The notes beneath the pieces are model-generated. The model was not told where the DNA came from, did not search any database, and was given only the letters and a program-made list of their open reading frames with translations. Position numbers and translations under genes: made by a program. 64,000 nt of DNA from SIRX01 sp965213905 (GTDB lineage: Bacteria; Actinomycetota; Rubrobacteria; Rubrobacterales; Rubrobacteraceae): NCBI GenBank assembly GCA_965213905.1, contig OZ243922.1, positions 1,984,001 to 2,048,000 of the forward strand, given 5' to 3'. Below, in pieces: positions 25,383 to 34,219 of the stretch. Numbering within the stretch: the first letter of the stretch is position 1; each line of letters opens with the position of its first letter.

Positions 25383-27410
25383 ATGCAAAGGACCGTCGTA
25401 GGTGAACGTTACGTGCTCCAGGATTCTCTGGGCCGCGGAGGCATGGGAGAAGTGCACCTCGCGCATGATGAGCTTCTGGGACGTGAGGTGGCGGTCAAAT
25501 TGCTGAAGCCTCAACACGCCGAGAACGCCCAGTTCGTGGAACGGTTCCGGCGGGAAGCCAAGAACGCGGCGGCGCTTTCCCACCAGAACATAGTTTCGGT
25601 CTTCGATGCGGGCGAGTCGCCCAACGGGGCCCCGTACATGGCGATGGAATACGTGGGGGGCGGGACGCTGGCGGAGCGGATCGAGAAGGAAGGTCCCCTC
25701 GACTCGCTCGAAGCTGGCGGCATCGCGCTGCAGGTCGCGTGCGCGCTGGAAGAGGCCCACGAAAAAGGCGTGATCCACCGGGACATAAAACCCCACAACA
25801 TCTTTCTGGTCGAGGAGGCCGCCACGTCGGCCGGCGTAGGGGGGATAGCGCCGGGGAGCGTCAAAGTTGGAGACTTCGGGATAGCGCGGGCCGCGGCGGA
25901 GACCGCCATGACCGAGACGAGCTTGATGCTCGGGACCGTTCGCTACCTCTCCCCCGAGCAGGCGACCGGAGAGAACGTGGGGCCGGAGAGCGATCTCTAC
26001 TCTCTAGGGATAGTCCTCTATGAGATGCTCACCGGGAAGGTTCCTTTCGACGCCGAAAACCCCATAGCCATAGCGATGAAGCACATCTCGGAGGCGCCCC
26101 CGCGGCCCAGGGACGTCAACCCCGGGGTGGCGGAGGGTATCCAGGCGGTAACCTTACGCTTGCTCTCCAAAGCCCCGGAAAATCGCTACCCGGACGCCGG
26201 GGAGCTTATAAACGACCTGGAGCGCGTGGGCCGGGGCCTCCCTCCGGAAAGCCCGCCGGCCGGAGACGAGACCGAGGCGTTGGTGAAGCCTTCAGGGGGA
26301 GGCCCGGCGGGACAAACCGCGGGTGGCCGCGGCATCGTGGTTCCCAAAAGGAGGTCCCGCTTCGCGCGCCGGGTCGGCATGGTGGCGGTGTTGGTGTTCC
26401 TGATCTCGGGTCTCTCCCTGGCCGCGGTCGGGGACGACTTTACCAACCTGTACGGAAGCGTTGGTGGGCAGGCCGCGGAGAACAGGGTGACAGAGTTGCG
26501 GGCGGTTGGAGAAGCCCCTCCCATAGAAGCCCCGAGCGCGCTCGTAGACGTGCCCGACGTGGTGAACGAGAACGAAGAAGAAGCCAGAAAACTCCTGGAG
26601 GAAGCCGGCCTGAAAGTGGAGAAAGAATCCCGGGAGACCCCCGACGAGGACGAAGGAACCGTCATGTCCCAGGCTCCCGGCCCCGAGGAGCGAATAAAGC
26701 GCGGCTCCCAGGTTACGATAACGGTCGCGCAAGCCCCCGCCACCGCTACGGTGCCGGACCTCACCGGCCTGAACCTCCAGGAAGCAGAAGCGGCCCTTTC
26801 GGAAAACGGACTATCCCTCGGGCAGCAAGGGGAAGCCCCGAGCGACTCGATGTCGCAAGGTTTGATCCTGGACCAAAGCTCCGCTTCCGGGACGGAAGTC
26901 TCCGAGGGCTCCAGCGTGGGCGTAACGGTTAGCTCCGGTCCCGAACCAGTCGCGGCCCCGGCGCCCGAACCAGTCGCCCCGGCACCCCAACCGGCGGAAC
27001 CAGAGCCAGAGCCCGAACCGGCCCCCGAATCGGAACCAACACCCGCCCCCGAACCGGAACCAGAGCTAGTACCCGAACCAGAGCTAGCGCCCGAGCCGGC
27101 CCCCGAACCGGAGCCGACGCCCGAGCCGGAACCAGAGCCCGAGCCGGAACTAGAGCTAGTACCCGAACCAGAGCTAGCGCCCGAGCCGGAACCAGCGCCC
27201 GAACCGGCCCCCGAACCGGAACCGGAGCTTGTGCCCGAGCCCGAACTCACCCCCGAGCAGGAGGTCGTCCCGGTCCCCCAATCCCAACCGTCGGATGACT
27301 CTGGTAGCCAACAGAGCAGTCCGGAGAGCGACGGCTCAGAGAGCGACGGCTCGGAGAATAGCGACTTCGAGCCGCTGGCGCCGGACGTGTCGAACTTCTT
27401 CGACGACTAA
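25383..27410 (+). CDS. Ser/Thr protein kinase with two PASTA domains
   Basis: 675 residues. The N-terminal kinase domain (about 10-275) has the Gly loop GRGGMGEV, the ATP lysine in VAVKLL, the catalytic HRDIKPHN and DFG. One transmembrane helix lies at about 332-350. Outside the cell follow two PASTA domains (about 386-452 and 454-519), which bind muropeptides or lipid II, and then a long Pro/Glu repeat tail and a Ser/Asp-rich end. It is of the PknB/StkP type that couples wall status to growth. A TATAAC box at 25369-25374 puts the likely transcription start at or next to the ATG, so the mRNA may be leaderless. Confidence 0.93.
   Translation: MQRTVVGERYVLQDSLGRGGMGEVHLAHDELLGREVAVKLLKPQHAENAQFVERFRREAKNAAALSHQNIVSVFDAGESPNGAPYMAMEYVGGGTLAERIEKEGPLDSLEAGGIALQVACALEEAHEKGVIHRDIKPHNIFLVEEAATSAGVGGIAPGSVKVGDFGIARAAAETAMTETSLMLGTVRYLSPEQATGENVGPESDLYSLGIVLYEMLTGKVPFDAENPIAIAMKHISEAPPRPRDVNPGVAEGIQAVTLRLLSKAPENRYPDAGELINDLERVGRGLPPESPPAGDETEALVKPSGGGPAGQTAGGRGIVVPKRRSRFARRVGMVAVLVFLISGLSLAAVGDDFTNLYGSVGGQAAENRVTELRAVGEAPPIEAPSALVDVPDVVNENEEEARKLLEEAGLKVEKESRETPDEDEGTVMSQAPGPEERIKRGSQVTITVAQAPATATVPDLTGLNLQEAEAALSENGLSLGQQGEAPSDSMSQGLILDQSSASGTEVSEGSSVGVTVSSGPEPVAAPAPEPVAPAPQPAEPEPEPEPAPESEPTPAPEPEPELVPEPELAPEPAPEPEPTPEPEPEPEPELELVPEPELAPEPEPAPEPAPEPEPELVPEPELTPEQEVVPVPQSQPSDDSGSQQSSPESDGSESDGSENSDFEPLAPDVSNFFDD
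26940..27285 (+). repeat. Pro-Glu repeat tract in the PASTA kinase tail
   Basis: About 115 codons encoding alternating Pro-Glu dipeptides with Ala, Leu, Val and Thr inserts (for example EPEPEPAPESEPTP). At the DNA level it is a degenerate 6-base repeat (CCCGAA/CCAGAG) with longer duplicated blocks such as CTAGTACCCGAACCAGAG occurring twice. It probably spans the wall as a stiff spacer. Such tracts change length easily. Confidence 0.85.
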
Positions 27411-27519
27411 CCCCAGAGTCCCCGGGACGGACTGCCCCACCCGAGGGACGAGGTTACTGTAACGGTCAACTGCTCATTTTGTTACCATTTTGTAATTCTC
27501 TGCTGTTAAGATATCGGAC

Positions 27520-28146
27520 GTGCAAAGAGAAAGCTACAAGACTTATAAGAGCCGCCGTTTCCAGACGGCTTCCCCGCGCCGGGGACGCAGGAACTTCGGC
27601 AAAAAAAAGTTTCTCGTCACCGGCCTGGCGCTAATACTCATAGCAGTCGGCGTGGTGATGATAGGCTTTCAACCCAGCGGGTTCATGGGTTCTGCGCCGA
27701 CGCCCACCGACGACGCCATGAAGCTCACGGTCCCGAAAATGCAGCGGGCCAAGGGCGTTCCCGTATACACCACCGCCGCGAACGACGAAGAAAGCCTCGG
27801 TGCCGGAACCATACACCTCGACAACACCGGCTACCCGTGGGAGTCGGGGTCGAACGTTTACATTGCGGGCCACCGTCTGGGTTACCCTAACACGGACAGC
27901 TTTCTAGTCTTCTATGACCTCAACAAACTCGAAAACGGAGACCGGGTGGTTCTGAAAGACAGCGCCGGAACAAAGTACATTTACCAGGTTTTCAACCGGA
28001 AGGTAACGAGCCCGCAAGACCTCTCCGTAACCGAGCCCATCCCGGGTAAGAACGTGGTCAGCCTGCAAACCTGCACGCTCCCGAACTACTCGGAACGTCT
28101 CGTGGTACAAGCAGAGTTGGTGAGGAGCAAAGCCAAGGCCGCGTGA
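27520..28146 (+). CDS. Sortase (class D/E-like transpeptidase)
   Basis: 208 residues. A basic N-terminus is followed by one membrane segment (FLVTGLALILIAVGVVMIGF). The sortase barrel carries the catalytic triad: His118 in AGHRLG, Cys185 in LQTCTLPNYSER and Arg193. The enzyme cleaves a sorting signal and attaches proteins to the cell wall. Its substrates are not in this window; no LPxTG- or LAxTG-like tail is seen on the neighbours. The GTG start has only a weak ribosome-binding site. It lies about 110 bases after the PASTA kinase on the same strand. Confidence 0.88.
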   Translation: MQRESYKTYKSRRFQTASPRRGRRNFGKKKFLVTGLALILIAVGVVMIGFQPSGFMGSAPTPTDDAMKLTVPKMQRAKGVPVYTTAANDEESLGAGTIHLDNTGYPWESGSNVYIAGHRLGYPNTDSFLVFYDLNKLENGDRVVLKDSAGTKYIYQVFNRKVTSPQDLSVTEPIPGKNVVSLQTCTLPNYSERLVVQAELVRSKAKAA

Positions 28147-28416
28147 TCTACCGCGGGACCTCGCGGCTCGCGGCGTTTTACTTGAGTTTTAAATCTACTA
28201 CGCAACTAAGTTGTAGCGCCAAGCCGGAACCGAACGCTAATCCGTTCACGCCGCTGATAAAAGTGGGATGGGACGCGAGCAAGAAAGTTAGCATTTGTGT
28301 GCAAGTCGTCAAGAGATCTTCTCTAGCGAGTCAAATGCTGGTTGGTCACTTGCTGTTCTCGTTGCGGCAGAGGCTCTCATGGCGCGTTGCAACTACCAAA
28401 TAAAACTCCGCACGAC
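28147..28416. other. Convergent intergenic region with a possible terminator
   Basis: Between the sortase and the first gene of the polyol cluster. A GC-rich hairpin CCGCG-GGACCT-CGCGG at 28150-28166 followed by GCGTTTTAC could end the sortase transcript. The remainder, about 220 bases, shows no open frame or RNA that I recognise. Confidence 0.35.
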
Positions 28417-29454
28417 TCACGGCATCACCGCCACCTTTATGCCCTCCCCGCCGGAGGACGTTTCGATAGCTTTTTCGGTTTCTTTGAGCGGAAAACGGTG
28501 GGTGACCATCCGTTCGGCGGCGATGAGTCCTGACTCGATCAGCCGGAGCGCCGTATCGTAGTCCCGGCGTTTGGAGTCGGAGGCTCCGGTTACAACCAGT
28601 TCGTTGTAGTGGATCAAATTGGCTTCTACTTCGGACCAGCCGTCCCCGGCGAGCCCCGCGAAGACGTTGATTCGGCCTCCCTTGCGGGTCGCCCGCAGGG
28701 CGTCGTTGACGAGCCGCGGTCTCCCGACGCAGATAACGGACACGTCCACCCCGAGCCCGTCCGTGTGCTCCGCCACCACTTCCCGGAGGTCTTCGCCCGA
28801 GGGGTCAACCGTTACGTGGGCGCCGAGTTCGGTGGCGAAGTTCCGTCGCGCCTCGGAGCGGTTGCTGACGATCACGGTGCGCGCGCCGGCTAGCAGCGCG
28901 AGTTGCAGGTGGAAGAGTCCTATCGGTCCTGCCCCCAGCACGAGGACCGTGTCGTCCACTTCTACCCGGTAGTTGCTCTGGCCGTTGACGCAGCAGGCGA
29001 GCGGCTCCGCGAGCGCCAACTGCTCCGAAGGCAGGTCCTTTTTCGCCGTAAAGAGGTTGCCCGCCTTGACGGCATTCCCCGGAATACGTACGTACTCGGC
29101 GAGTCCCCCGTCCACGATGTTGCCCATGATCCTCTTGTTCTGACACAAGTTCTCCAGGCCGCGTTTGCAGTAGAAGCAGTGGAGACACGCCATCGCCGGG
29201 GCCATCACGACCGGCGCCCCGACCTCATAACCCTCGACCTCGTTGCCGACTTCGGCTATGTGGCCGGCCAGTTCGTGGCCGAGGACCACGGGCTGGGCTA
29301 TTCCACGGGTCTTCTCGCCGCGAAGAATGCGCACGTCGGTACCGCAAACGGTGTTCGCCCCTACTTTCACCAGGACTTCGTCTGGAGAGATCTCAGGTGT
29401 CGAAACTTCCCCGACCTCGAGCTGACCGGGGCCCTGGAATACGGCGGCTAACAT
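28417..29454 (-). CDS. Zinc-dependent medium-chain alcohol dehydrogenase (ADH-1)
   Basis: 345 residues, sorbitol/threonine-dehydrogenase branch of the MDR family. Catalytic zinc ligands lie in VCGTDVR (Cys) and GHELAGH (His/Glu); the structural zinc cysteines are in ACLHCFYCKRGLENLC. The Rossmann glycines are VLGAGPIGL. It would oxidise a polyol or secondary alcohol with NAD(P). It is the last gene of a four-gene operon with a class I aldolase, a 2-hydroxyacid dehydrogenase and an FGGY kinase. It is a close paralogue of ADH-2 at 35218 (N-termini MLAAVF-GPG and whole stretches such as VKVGANTVCGTDVRILRGEK shared). A good GGAGG site precedes the ATG. Confidence 0.9.
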   Translation of the reverse strand: MLAAVFQGPGQLEVGEVSTPEISPDEVLVKVGANTVCGTDVRILRGEKTRGIAQPVVLGHELAGHIAEVGNEVEGYEVGAPVVMAPAMACLHCFYCKRGLENLCQNKRIMGNIVDGGLAEYVRIPGNAVKAGNLFTAKKDLPSEQLALAEPLACCVNGQSNYRVEVDDTVLVLGAGPIGLFHLQLALLAGARTVIVSNRSEARRNFATELGAHVTVDPSGEDLREVVAEHTDGLGVDVSVICVGRPRLVNDALRATRKGGRINVFAGLAGDGWSEVEANLIHYNELVVTGASDSKRRDYDTALRLIESGLIAAERMVTHRFPLKETEKAIETSSGGEGIKVAVMP

Positions 29455-29501
29455 CTTCGTCCTCCTTCGCTAGACTCCGTAGAATTTCCTGCTTCCTGCG
29501 G

Positions 29502-31007
29502 CTACCCCGTGCGGGACCAGACAGGTTCCAGCGCGTTCACGAGCCCCATGTAAGTCTCGTAAGCTTCGGCGTAGCGGCGGCTGTTCCTCGTGTCAGGCTC
29601 GTGGGTGCGGAACGCACGAATGACATTCTCCGTGGCGTCGTTGATAGAATCGTAGATCCCGATCCCGACCCCGGCACAGATTGCCGCGCCCAGGGCGCCC
29701 GTTTCCCCGGCGCCGGTGACTTCGACCGTCTCGTTCAGGGCGTCGGCGAACATCTGCGACCAGACGTGGCTGCTGGAACCCCCGCCCGTTAGCCGGATGC
29801 GTTTTACGTCGAAGGCGTCGCGGAGGATGTCTACGTGGGTCTTGTGGTTGAAGACGGTGCCTTCTAAAAGGGCGCGCAGCAGGTGGCCGCGGGTGTGCCA
29901 GCCGCGCAGGCCGAAAAACCCCCCGGTCGCATCGTCGCCGTGCGGTGAGGAGTAGAGGAACGGATGGTAGAAGACATGCGGCTCTTCGTTCATGACTCCT
30001 TCGACTTCCTGGTTCACGAACGCGAAGGGTGAGGCGCCGATTTCTTTGGAGTACTTTACTTCCATCGGGCACATGCGGTGGACGAACCACTCCAGGTTCG
30101 TGGCGCTCGTAGGGGAGGCGGACAGATTGAGGTACAATCCCGGCTCGACGAAGTTGCGGCAGGCCGCGCCCTCGACGAAGGTTGGCTCGTCGTTGACGAC
30201 CTCGTTTATGGACCAGGTACCGGCGATCATGGTCAGGTCGCCGGGGTTTACGCAGCCGCTGCCCACTGAGGAGCAGTCGACGTCGTGGGCCCCGCCGACC
30301 ACCGGCGTATCCGGCTTGAGGCCCGTGAGCCGGGCGGCTTCTTGCGTTACCCCGCCAACGATCTCGGCGCAACCAACTATGGGGGGCAGCATCCCGCGGA
30401 CTTCTTCGAGACCGTAGATGGAGAACGCTTCCTCGCCGTAGTCCTGGGTCCTTACGTCGGTAAAACCGCTACTCGCCTCGGAGGGATCTGTGGCGAACTC
30501 TCCGGTGAGCTTGAAGCGGATCCAGTCCTTCACGTAAACGGCCCAATGTGTTTTCTCCAATACTTCCGGTTGATTCTCTTTGAACCACGCGAGGAGGACC
30601 GGCGGCAGCGCCGCGAAGGGCTGCTGGCCGTTGAACTCCAGGATTTTGTCGCTGACGCCTGACTCATCCCAGCGCGCGAGTAGCTTGTGCGCCCGCGAGT
30701 CCATCGACTGGATGCCGGCCCGCACCGGCTCGCCGCTTTCGTCCAGCAGGTAGATGCCATCCCCGTGGCCTGACATGCCAACGGCCTCGATCTCGTGTCC
30801 CTCGATCTTGGCCGCCAGGATAGCCTCACGCACCGCCGTCTGGGTATTCTCCCAGACAGTATGCATGTCCTGCTCGACCCAGCGTGGTTGCGGGTTTATC
30901 TGCGTATTGTTGACGCTGCCTACGCCGCGCTCGTAACCCTCTTCGTCGAACACAACCGCCTTTGTGCTGGTGTTGCCGCTATCTATTCCAAGCAAGTATG
31001 GACTCAC
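29502..31007 (-). CDS. FGGY carbohydrate kinase 1 (LyxK/EryA-like)
   Basis: 501 residues, full FGGY kinase. The N-terminal ATP/sugar region is GIDSGNTSTKAVVFD, the catalytic acid region VGGAHDVDCSSVG, and the C-terminal FGGY-type signature region RLTGGGSSSHVWSQMFAD. The Asp-x-Gly-Asn-Thr form is nearest to L-xylulose or erythritol kinases, which is a resemblance and not an assignment. Its start overlaps the stop of the 2-hydroxyacid dehydrogenase by four bases (ATGA), so the two are coupled. In this operon a phosphorylated ketose would be passed to the upstream aldolase or the downstream dehydrogenase. Confidence 0.88.
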   Translation of the reverse strand: MSPYLLGIDSGNTSTKAVVFDEEGYERGVGSVNNTQINPQPRWVEQDMHTVWENTQTAVREAILAAKIEGHEIEAVGMSGHGDGIYLLDESGEPVRAGIQSMDSRAHKLLARWDESGVSDKILEFNGQQPFAALPPVLLAWFKENQPEVLEKTHWAVYVKDWIRFKLTGEFATDPSEASSGFTDVRTQDYGEEAFSIYGLEEVRGMLPPIVGCAEIVGGVTQEAARLTGLKPDTPVVGGAHDVDCSSVGSGCVNPGDLTMIAGTWSINEVVNDEPTFVEGAACRNFVEPGLYLNLSASPTSATNLEWFVHRMCPMEVKYSKEIGASPFAFVNQEVEGVMNEEPHVFYHPFLYSSPHGDDATGGFFGLRGWHTRGHLLRALLEGTVFNHKTHVDILRDAFDVKRIRLTGGGSSSHVWSQMFADALNETVEVTGAGETGALGAAICAGVGIGIYDSINDATENVIRAFRTHEPDTRNSRRYAEAYETYMGLVNALEPVWSRTG

Positions 31008-32053
31008 GATTCCTCCAACTCCTCAGCGTTGACCGTGTTCTCACAGCGTCCGGTATCCGCGTACTCCTTGATGGCTTCAGCGACCATCCTTACCGAGTTC
31101 TCCCAGGTGCTCGTCGTGCTCCCGGCGAGATGCGGGGTCAGGGTTACGTTCGGGAGGTCCAGCCACGGGCTGCCCTCGCCGAGCGGCTCGTCGTCGTGGA
31201 CGTCCAGGGCCGCCCCGGCGATACGGCCCTCCTTTAATATTTCGTACAGGTCATCGTAGTTCACCATGCGGCTGCGGGCGTTGTTGATGAAGTACGCCGT
31301 CGGTTTCATCATCTCGAAGAGCTCGCGGCCGATAAAGTGGCGCGTCTCGTCGCTCAAGCGCGCGTGCAGGCTCACGAAATCGCCCTCGCGAAACACTGTT
31401 TCGATACCGTCCACCTTCCGGCCGCCGTAGGACTCTATGGTCTCGGCTTCCACGTACGGATCGTAGACCAGCAGCGTCACGTCGAAGCCTGAGATGCGCG
31501 GGGTAAGCTGCCGGGCGACCTGGCCGAAGCCGATCAGGCCGACCGTCGAGCCGTACAGGTCGTACGGCGTCTGCGGGAACTCTTTGGGCCAACCCCCCTC
31601 TCGGATGCCCCGGTCTACCCGGGCGATGTCGCGGGTCTCGGCCAGCATCAGCGCGATCGCCTGCTCGGCGACCGCCGGCGCATTCCGCCCGACGAGTTGC
31701 ACCACCGCGACGCCGAGCTCGCTGGCGACCTCGATGTTTACGTTCTCGGTCCCGGCCCGGGCCACTACCACGGCTTTCAGGTTGGATCCGGCCCTGAGCA
31801 CGGCATCCGGGATCGGGGCGAAGTGAACGGCTATTACCTCGGCGTCACCAACGGCCTCGACGATCTCCTCCGGCATCGGGGCGGCCTCGGGGCCATCTAC
31901 CTCCATGATTTGTTGCACATGGTGCTGGTCTTCGGCCTTCTCACCGGCCCACATTACCTCTCGTATCGTATGCCCTTCTCCCAACTCTTCCTCGATGGCT
32001 TTCCTGAAGTTTTCCGAAGGGAGGAACAGGTCGCCGACGGCGAGTATCTCCAT
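31004..32053 (-). CDS. D-isomer-specific 2-hydroxyacid dehydrogenase (SerA-like)
   Basis: 349 residues. NAD-binding GLIGFGQVARQL and the catalytic residues Arg (NNARSRMVN), Glu (DVHDDEPLGEG) and His (TPHLAGST) are intact. The family reduces 2-keto acids or oxidises 2-hydroxy acids; 3-phosphoglycerate dehydrogenase is a relative, but the ACT regulatory domain is missing. In this operon a sugar acid or phospho-acid is the likely substrate. The gene is 20 bases from the aldolase upstream and overlaps the FGGY kinase downstream. Confidence 0.87.
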   Translation of the reverse strand: MEILAVGDLFLPSENFRKAIEEELGEGHTIREVMWAGEKAEDQHHVQQIMEVDGPEAAPMPEEIVEAVGDAEVIAVHFAPIPDAVLRAGSNLKAVVVARAGTENVNIEVASELGVAVVQLVGRNAPAVAEQAIALMLAETRDIARVDRGIREGGWPKEFPQTPYDLYGSTVGLIGFGQVARQLTPRISGFDVTLLVYDPYVEAETIESYGGRKVDGIETVFREGDFVSLHARLSDETRHFIGRELFEMMKPTAYFINNARSRMVNYDDLYEILKEGRIAGAALDVHDDEPLGEGSPWLDLPNVTLTPHLAGSTTSTWENSVRMVAEAIKEYADTGRCENTVNAEELEES

Positions 32054-32073
32054 AGCTCTACCTCCTTACCGGG

Positions 32074-32871
32074 TTACCGGGTTGCCGGGACGTTGCCGTG
32101 GACGGCTTCGCGCAGGTCGGCGGCCATCTTTACCGGGTCGTCGGCCTGCCAGACGTTCCGCCCGAAGATAAGGCCGCGGGCGCCGCCTTGAATGGCTCCC
32201 CGGGCGGCCTCGATCACGTCTTCCTCGGAGCCGCCTTTCGCGCCGCCGAGGGTCAGCACGGGAACCGGACATGCATCAACGACACCGGCCATTGTTTCCG
32301 GGTCGCCGGTGTATTCTGTTTTCACGGCATCGGCCCCGAGTTCGGCGGCGATGCGGCAACAGTATGCGAGGAGTTCCGGGTCTTTTTGGTCCTCCATTCG
32401 GGAGCCCCAGAGGGTCGCCTCCACGATGAGCGGCATCCCGACGGAGCGCGCCTCGCCGGCGGCCTCCGAGATGGCCCGCACGTTGTCGGCGAACATCGCT
32501 CCTTCGGCCGGTCCCATGATGAGGTACATGACCATCGCCCCGGCCCCCGCGGCCAGCGCGTCACCCGGGCTGCACAAAACCCGGTATTGTTCCCCGAGGT
32601 CTTTCATGCGTTCGTCCAGGACCGCCCAATCTGCCCGGAGGATCGTTACGGGTGCGCCCCTGAAGGCGAATAGATCCGCGCCCTGCTTGAGCATGCCGAG
32701 TGAGAGTAAGACCCCGTCCGGCTCTCCGGCGATTATTTTCTCTAACACCTCCAACGGCTTGCCGGCCTCCGGTGGCACCAGCAGCGTTCCCCCGTGATCG
32801 TAGGCGGTGATAAACGAACGTCCGCTTTCCCGGTCGAAAAGCCGCCCCAGCTTCAAGCCAGCCCCATCCAT
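32074..32871 (-). CDS. Class I aldolase of the DhnA/LsrF/FbaB type
   Basis: 265 residues, a TIM-barrel aldolase or thiolase. The conserved AYDHGG start, the Schiff-base lysine in AVKTEYTGDP, the phosphate-binding LGGAKGG and the ending GRNVWQADDP fit LsrF (phospho-AI-2 thiolase) and FbaB-type fructose-bisphosphate aldolases. It is first in the operon aldolase, 2-hydroxyacid dehydrogenase, FGGY kinase, ADH-1. The LsrK/LsrF analogy (FGGY kinase plus DhnA-type lyase) is noteworthy, but no Lsr transporter or LsrG is present. A TATAGG box and an AAAGGAG site precede the start. Confidence 0.85.
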   Translation of the reverse strand: MDGAGLKLGRLFDRESGRSFITAYDHGGTLLVPPEAGKPLEVLEKIIAGEPDGVLLSLGMLKQGADLFAFRGAPVTILRADWAVLDERMKDLGEQYRVLCSPGDALAAGAGAMVMYLIMGPAEGAMFADNVRAISEAAGEARSVGMPLIVEATLWGSRMEDQKDPELLAYCCRIAAELGADAVKTEYTGDPETMAGVVDACPVPVLTLGGAKGGSEEDVIEAARGAIQGGARGLIFGRNVWQADDPVKMAADLREAVHGNVPATR

Positions 32872-33003
32872 AACGCTCCTTTCCTATAATTCCCGTTTCG
32901 TGCAGCAAGTAACTTTGCGGACACGACACCCTTTCGTAACCTTACCATGTTCGTCCCTTTTGAGACAGGCGGGCGGGGAGGCTGTAGCTGGCGGTTGTGA
33001 GGC

Positions 33004-33032
33004 TTGACCGGAGCGCAACGTTTTTATATGCT
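33004..33032 (+). promoter_or_regulatory. Candidate sigma-A-type promoter for the plus-strand half of the cluster
   Basis: A -35 box TTGACC (33004-33009) and a -10 box TATGCT (33027-33032) with a 17-base spacer, about 85 bases upstream of the membrane-protein gene. The rest of the divergent region 32872-33123 contains GTAA-CC-TTAC near 32937-32946, a short inverted repeat that could bind a regulator. Confidence 0.45.
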
Positions 33033-33123
33033 CCCCCACTGTAGGAGAAGGGACATGTTGGGGAGTGATCCGGTAGCCAAATAGGACGCCTCGTGGAAGC
33101 GTCGGATAGGGGAGGAATCTACA

Positions 33124-34083
33124 ATGGATTTAGGTATAATTATGCTGTTGGCAGCGTTCGCCGGCGGGCTGTTCGGGGCCGCCATAGGCGGGCTGCCAGC
33201 CTTTATCTTTACCGGGTTTGTCGTATTGGCGGGCTCCGCGGCGGCGGCCTCGGGCAGCGACTTCGACTTTATCAACAACATTGCCTTCGGACCGGTCTTC
33301 GGGCCTCACATTTCTTTCGCTGGTGGCGCGGCGGCGGCGGCGTTCGCGGCCCGGCGCGGCGAGTTGGAGGACGGCAAAGATATCGCCGCACCGATGACAG
33401 GCGTCAACGATCCCCTGGCGCTCCTCGTCGGTGGGCTCTTCGGTGTGGGCGGCCTCATCGTAAACCAACTCATAGCACTAGTGACTCCTCTCGGACAGAG
33501 TGGTTTCTTCTACGGCAACTACACTGACACCGTCGCGCTGACGGTCTTCATCTCCGGTATCGTTGCCCGGGTTATGTTCGGGCGCACGGGGATTTTCGGC
33601 AGCCTGGACGACGCTGCACGCGAGCGTGGCAGGTTCGTCCCCGACGGGGAGGCGGTCTGGCTGGACTATCAGCAGGGTTTCTTGCAGTCGGTCGTCCTCG
33701 GGCTCGGCACGGGCCTCCTCTCGGCCTACATCGTCGTGGCCTTCAGCAACGCTGGTTCCGGTGCGATCGCCGCGGCGGCGGTGTTGGGTTGGGGTATCTC
33801 CGCTGCCTCGCTGATCCTGCTACAGATCGGTTTCTCGTGTCCGGTTACGCACCACATGACGCTGCCCGCCGGCGTGGCGGCGACCGCGGTCCTACTAGCT
33901 TTTGGCGGTTCACCCGGCGTTGCGATGATCGCGGGGGGCGTTGCCGGTATAGGGGGGTCGCTCCTCGGAGAGCTGTTCAGCCGGCTGTTCCTAATACACG
34001 GCGACACCCACGTAGACCCGCCGGCGGCCGCCATCGCCGCGATGGGCACGATCATTATCGTCGTATCGTTGCCGTTCGTGTAA
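33124..34083 (+). CDS. Multi-pass membrane protein of unknown family; candidate transporter
   Basis: 319 residues, very hydrophobic, Gly/Ala-rich, with eight to ten likely membrane segments (about 4-24, 25-43, 53-77, 96-120, 132-150, 185-206, 211-235, 246-262, 264-291, 300-319). Striking polar residues inside or beside membrane segments are His62 (FGPHISFAGG), Cys239 and His243-244 (CPVTHHMTLPAG), and His292/His296 (HGDTHVDPPA). I recognise no transporter superfamily. It is the first gene of the plus-strand half of the polyol cluster, with a strong GGGGAGG site, and the only membrane protein among about 22 genes. A permease for the substrate of the cluster is the natural inference; an enzyme or sensor is possible. 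Confidence 0.7.
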   Translation: MDLGIIMLLAAFAGGLFGAAIGGLPAFIFTGFVVLAGSAAAASGSDFDFINNIAFGPVFGPHISFAGGAAAAAFAARRGELEDGKDIAAPMTGVNDPLALLVGGLFGVGGLIVNQLIALVTPLGQSGFFYGNYTDTVALTVFISGIVARVMFGRTGIFGSLDDAARERGRFVPDGEAVWLDYQQGFLQSVVLGLGTGLLSAYIVVAFSNAGSGAIAAAAVLGWGISAASLILLQIGFSCPVTHHMTLPAGVAATAVLLAFGGSPGVAMIAGGVAGIGGSLLGELFSRLFLIHGDTHVDPPAAAIAAMGTIIIVVSLPFV

Positions 34084-34219
34084 CGGAGAGGGACAACCCC
34101 GTGAAAAGCGGGTTCCACAAAATTCCACAAGAAGGCCTTACAGGAACGCACCGGACGGTGGCGGCTATTGGGATAAGATGGTTCCATTCGTAACGTGGTG
34201 TCTGGGAAAGGGGTAATTG

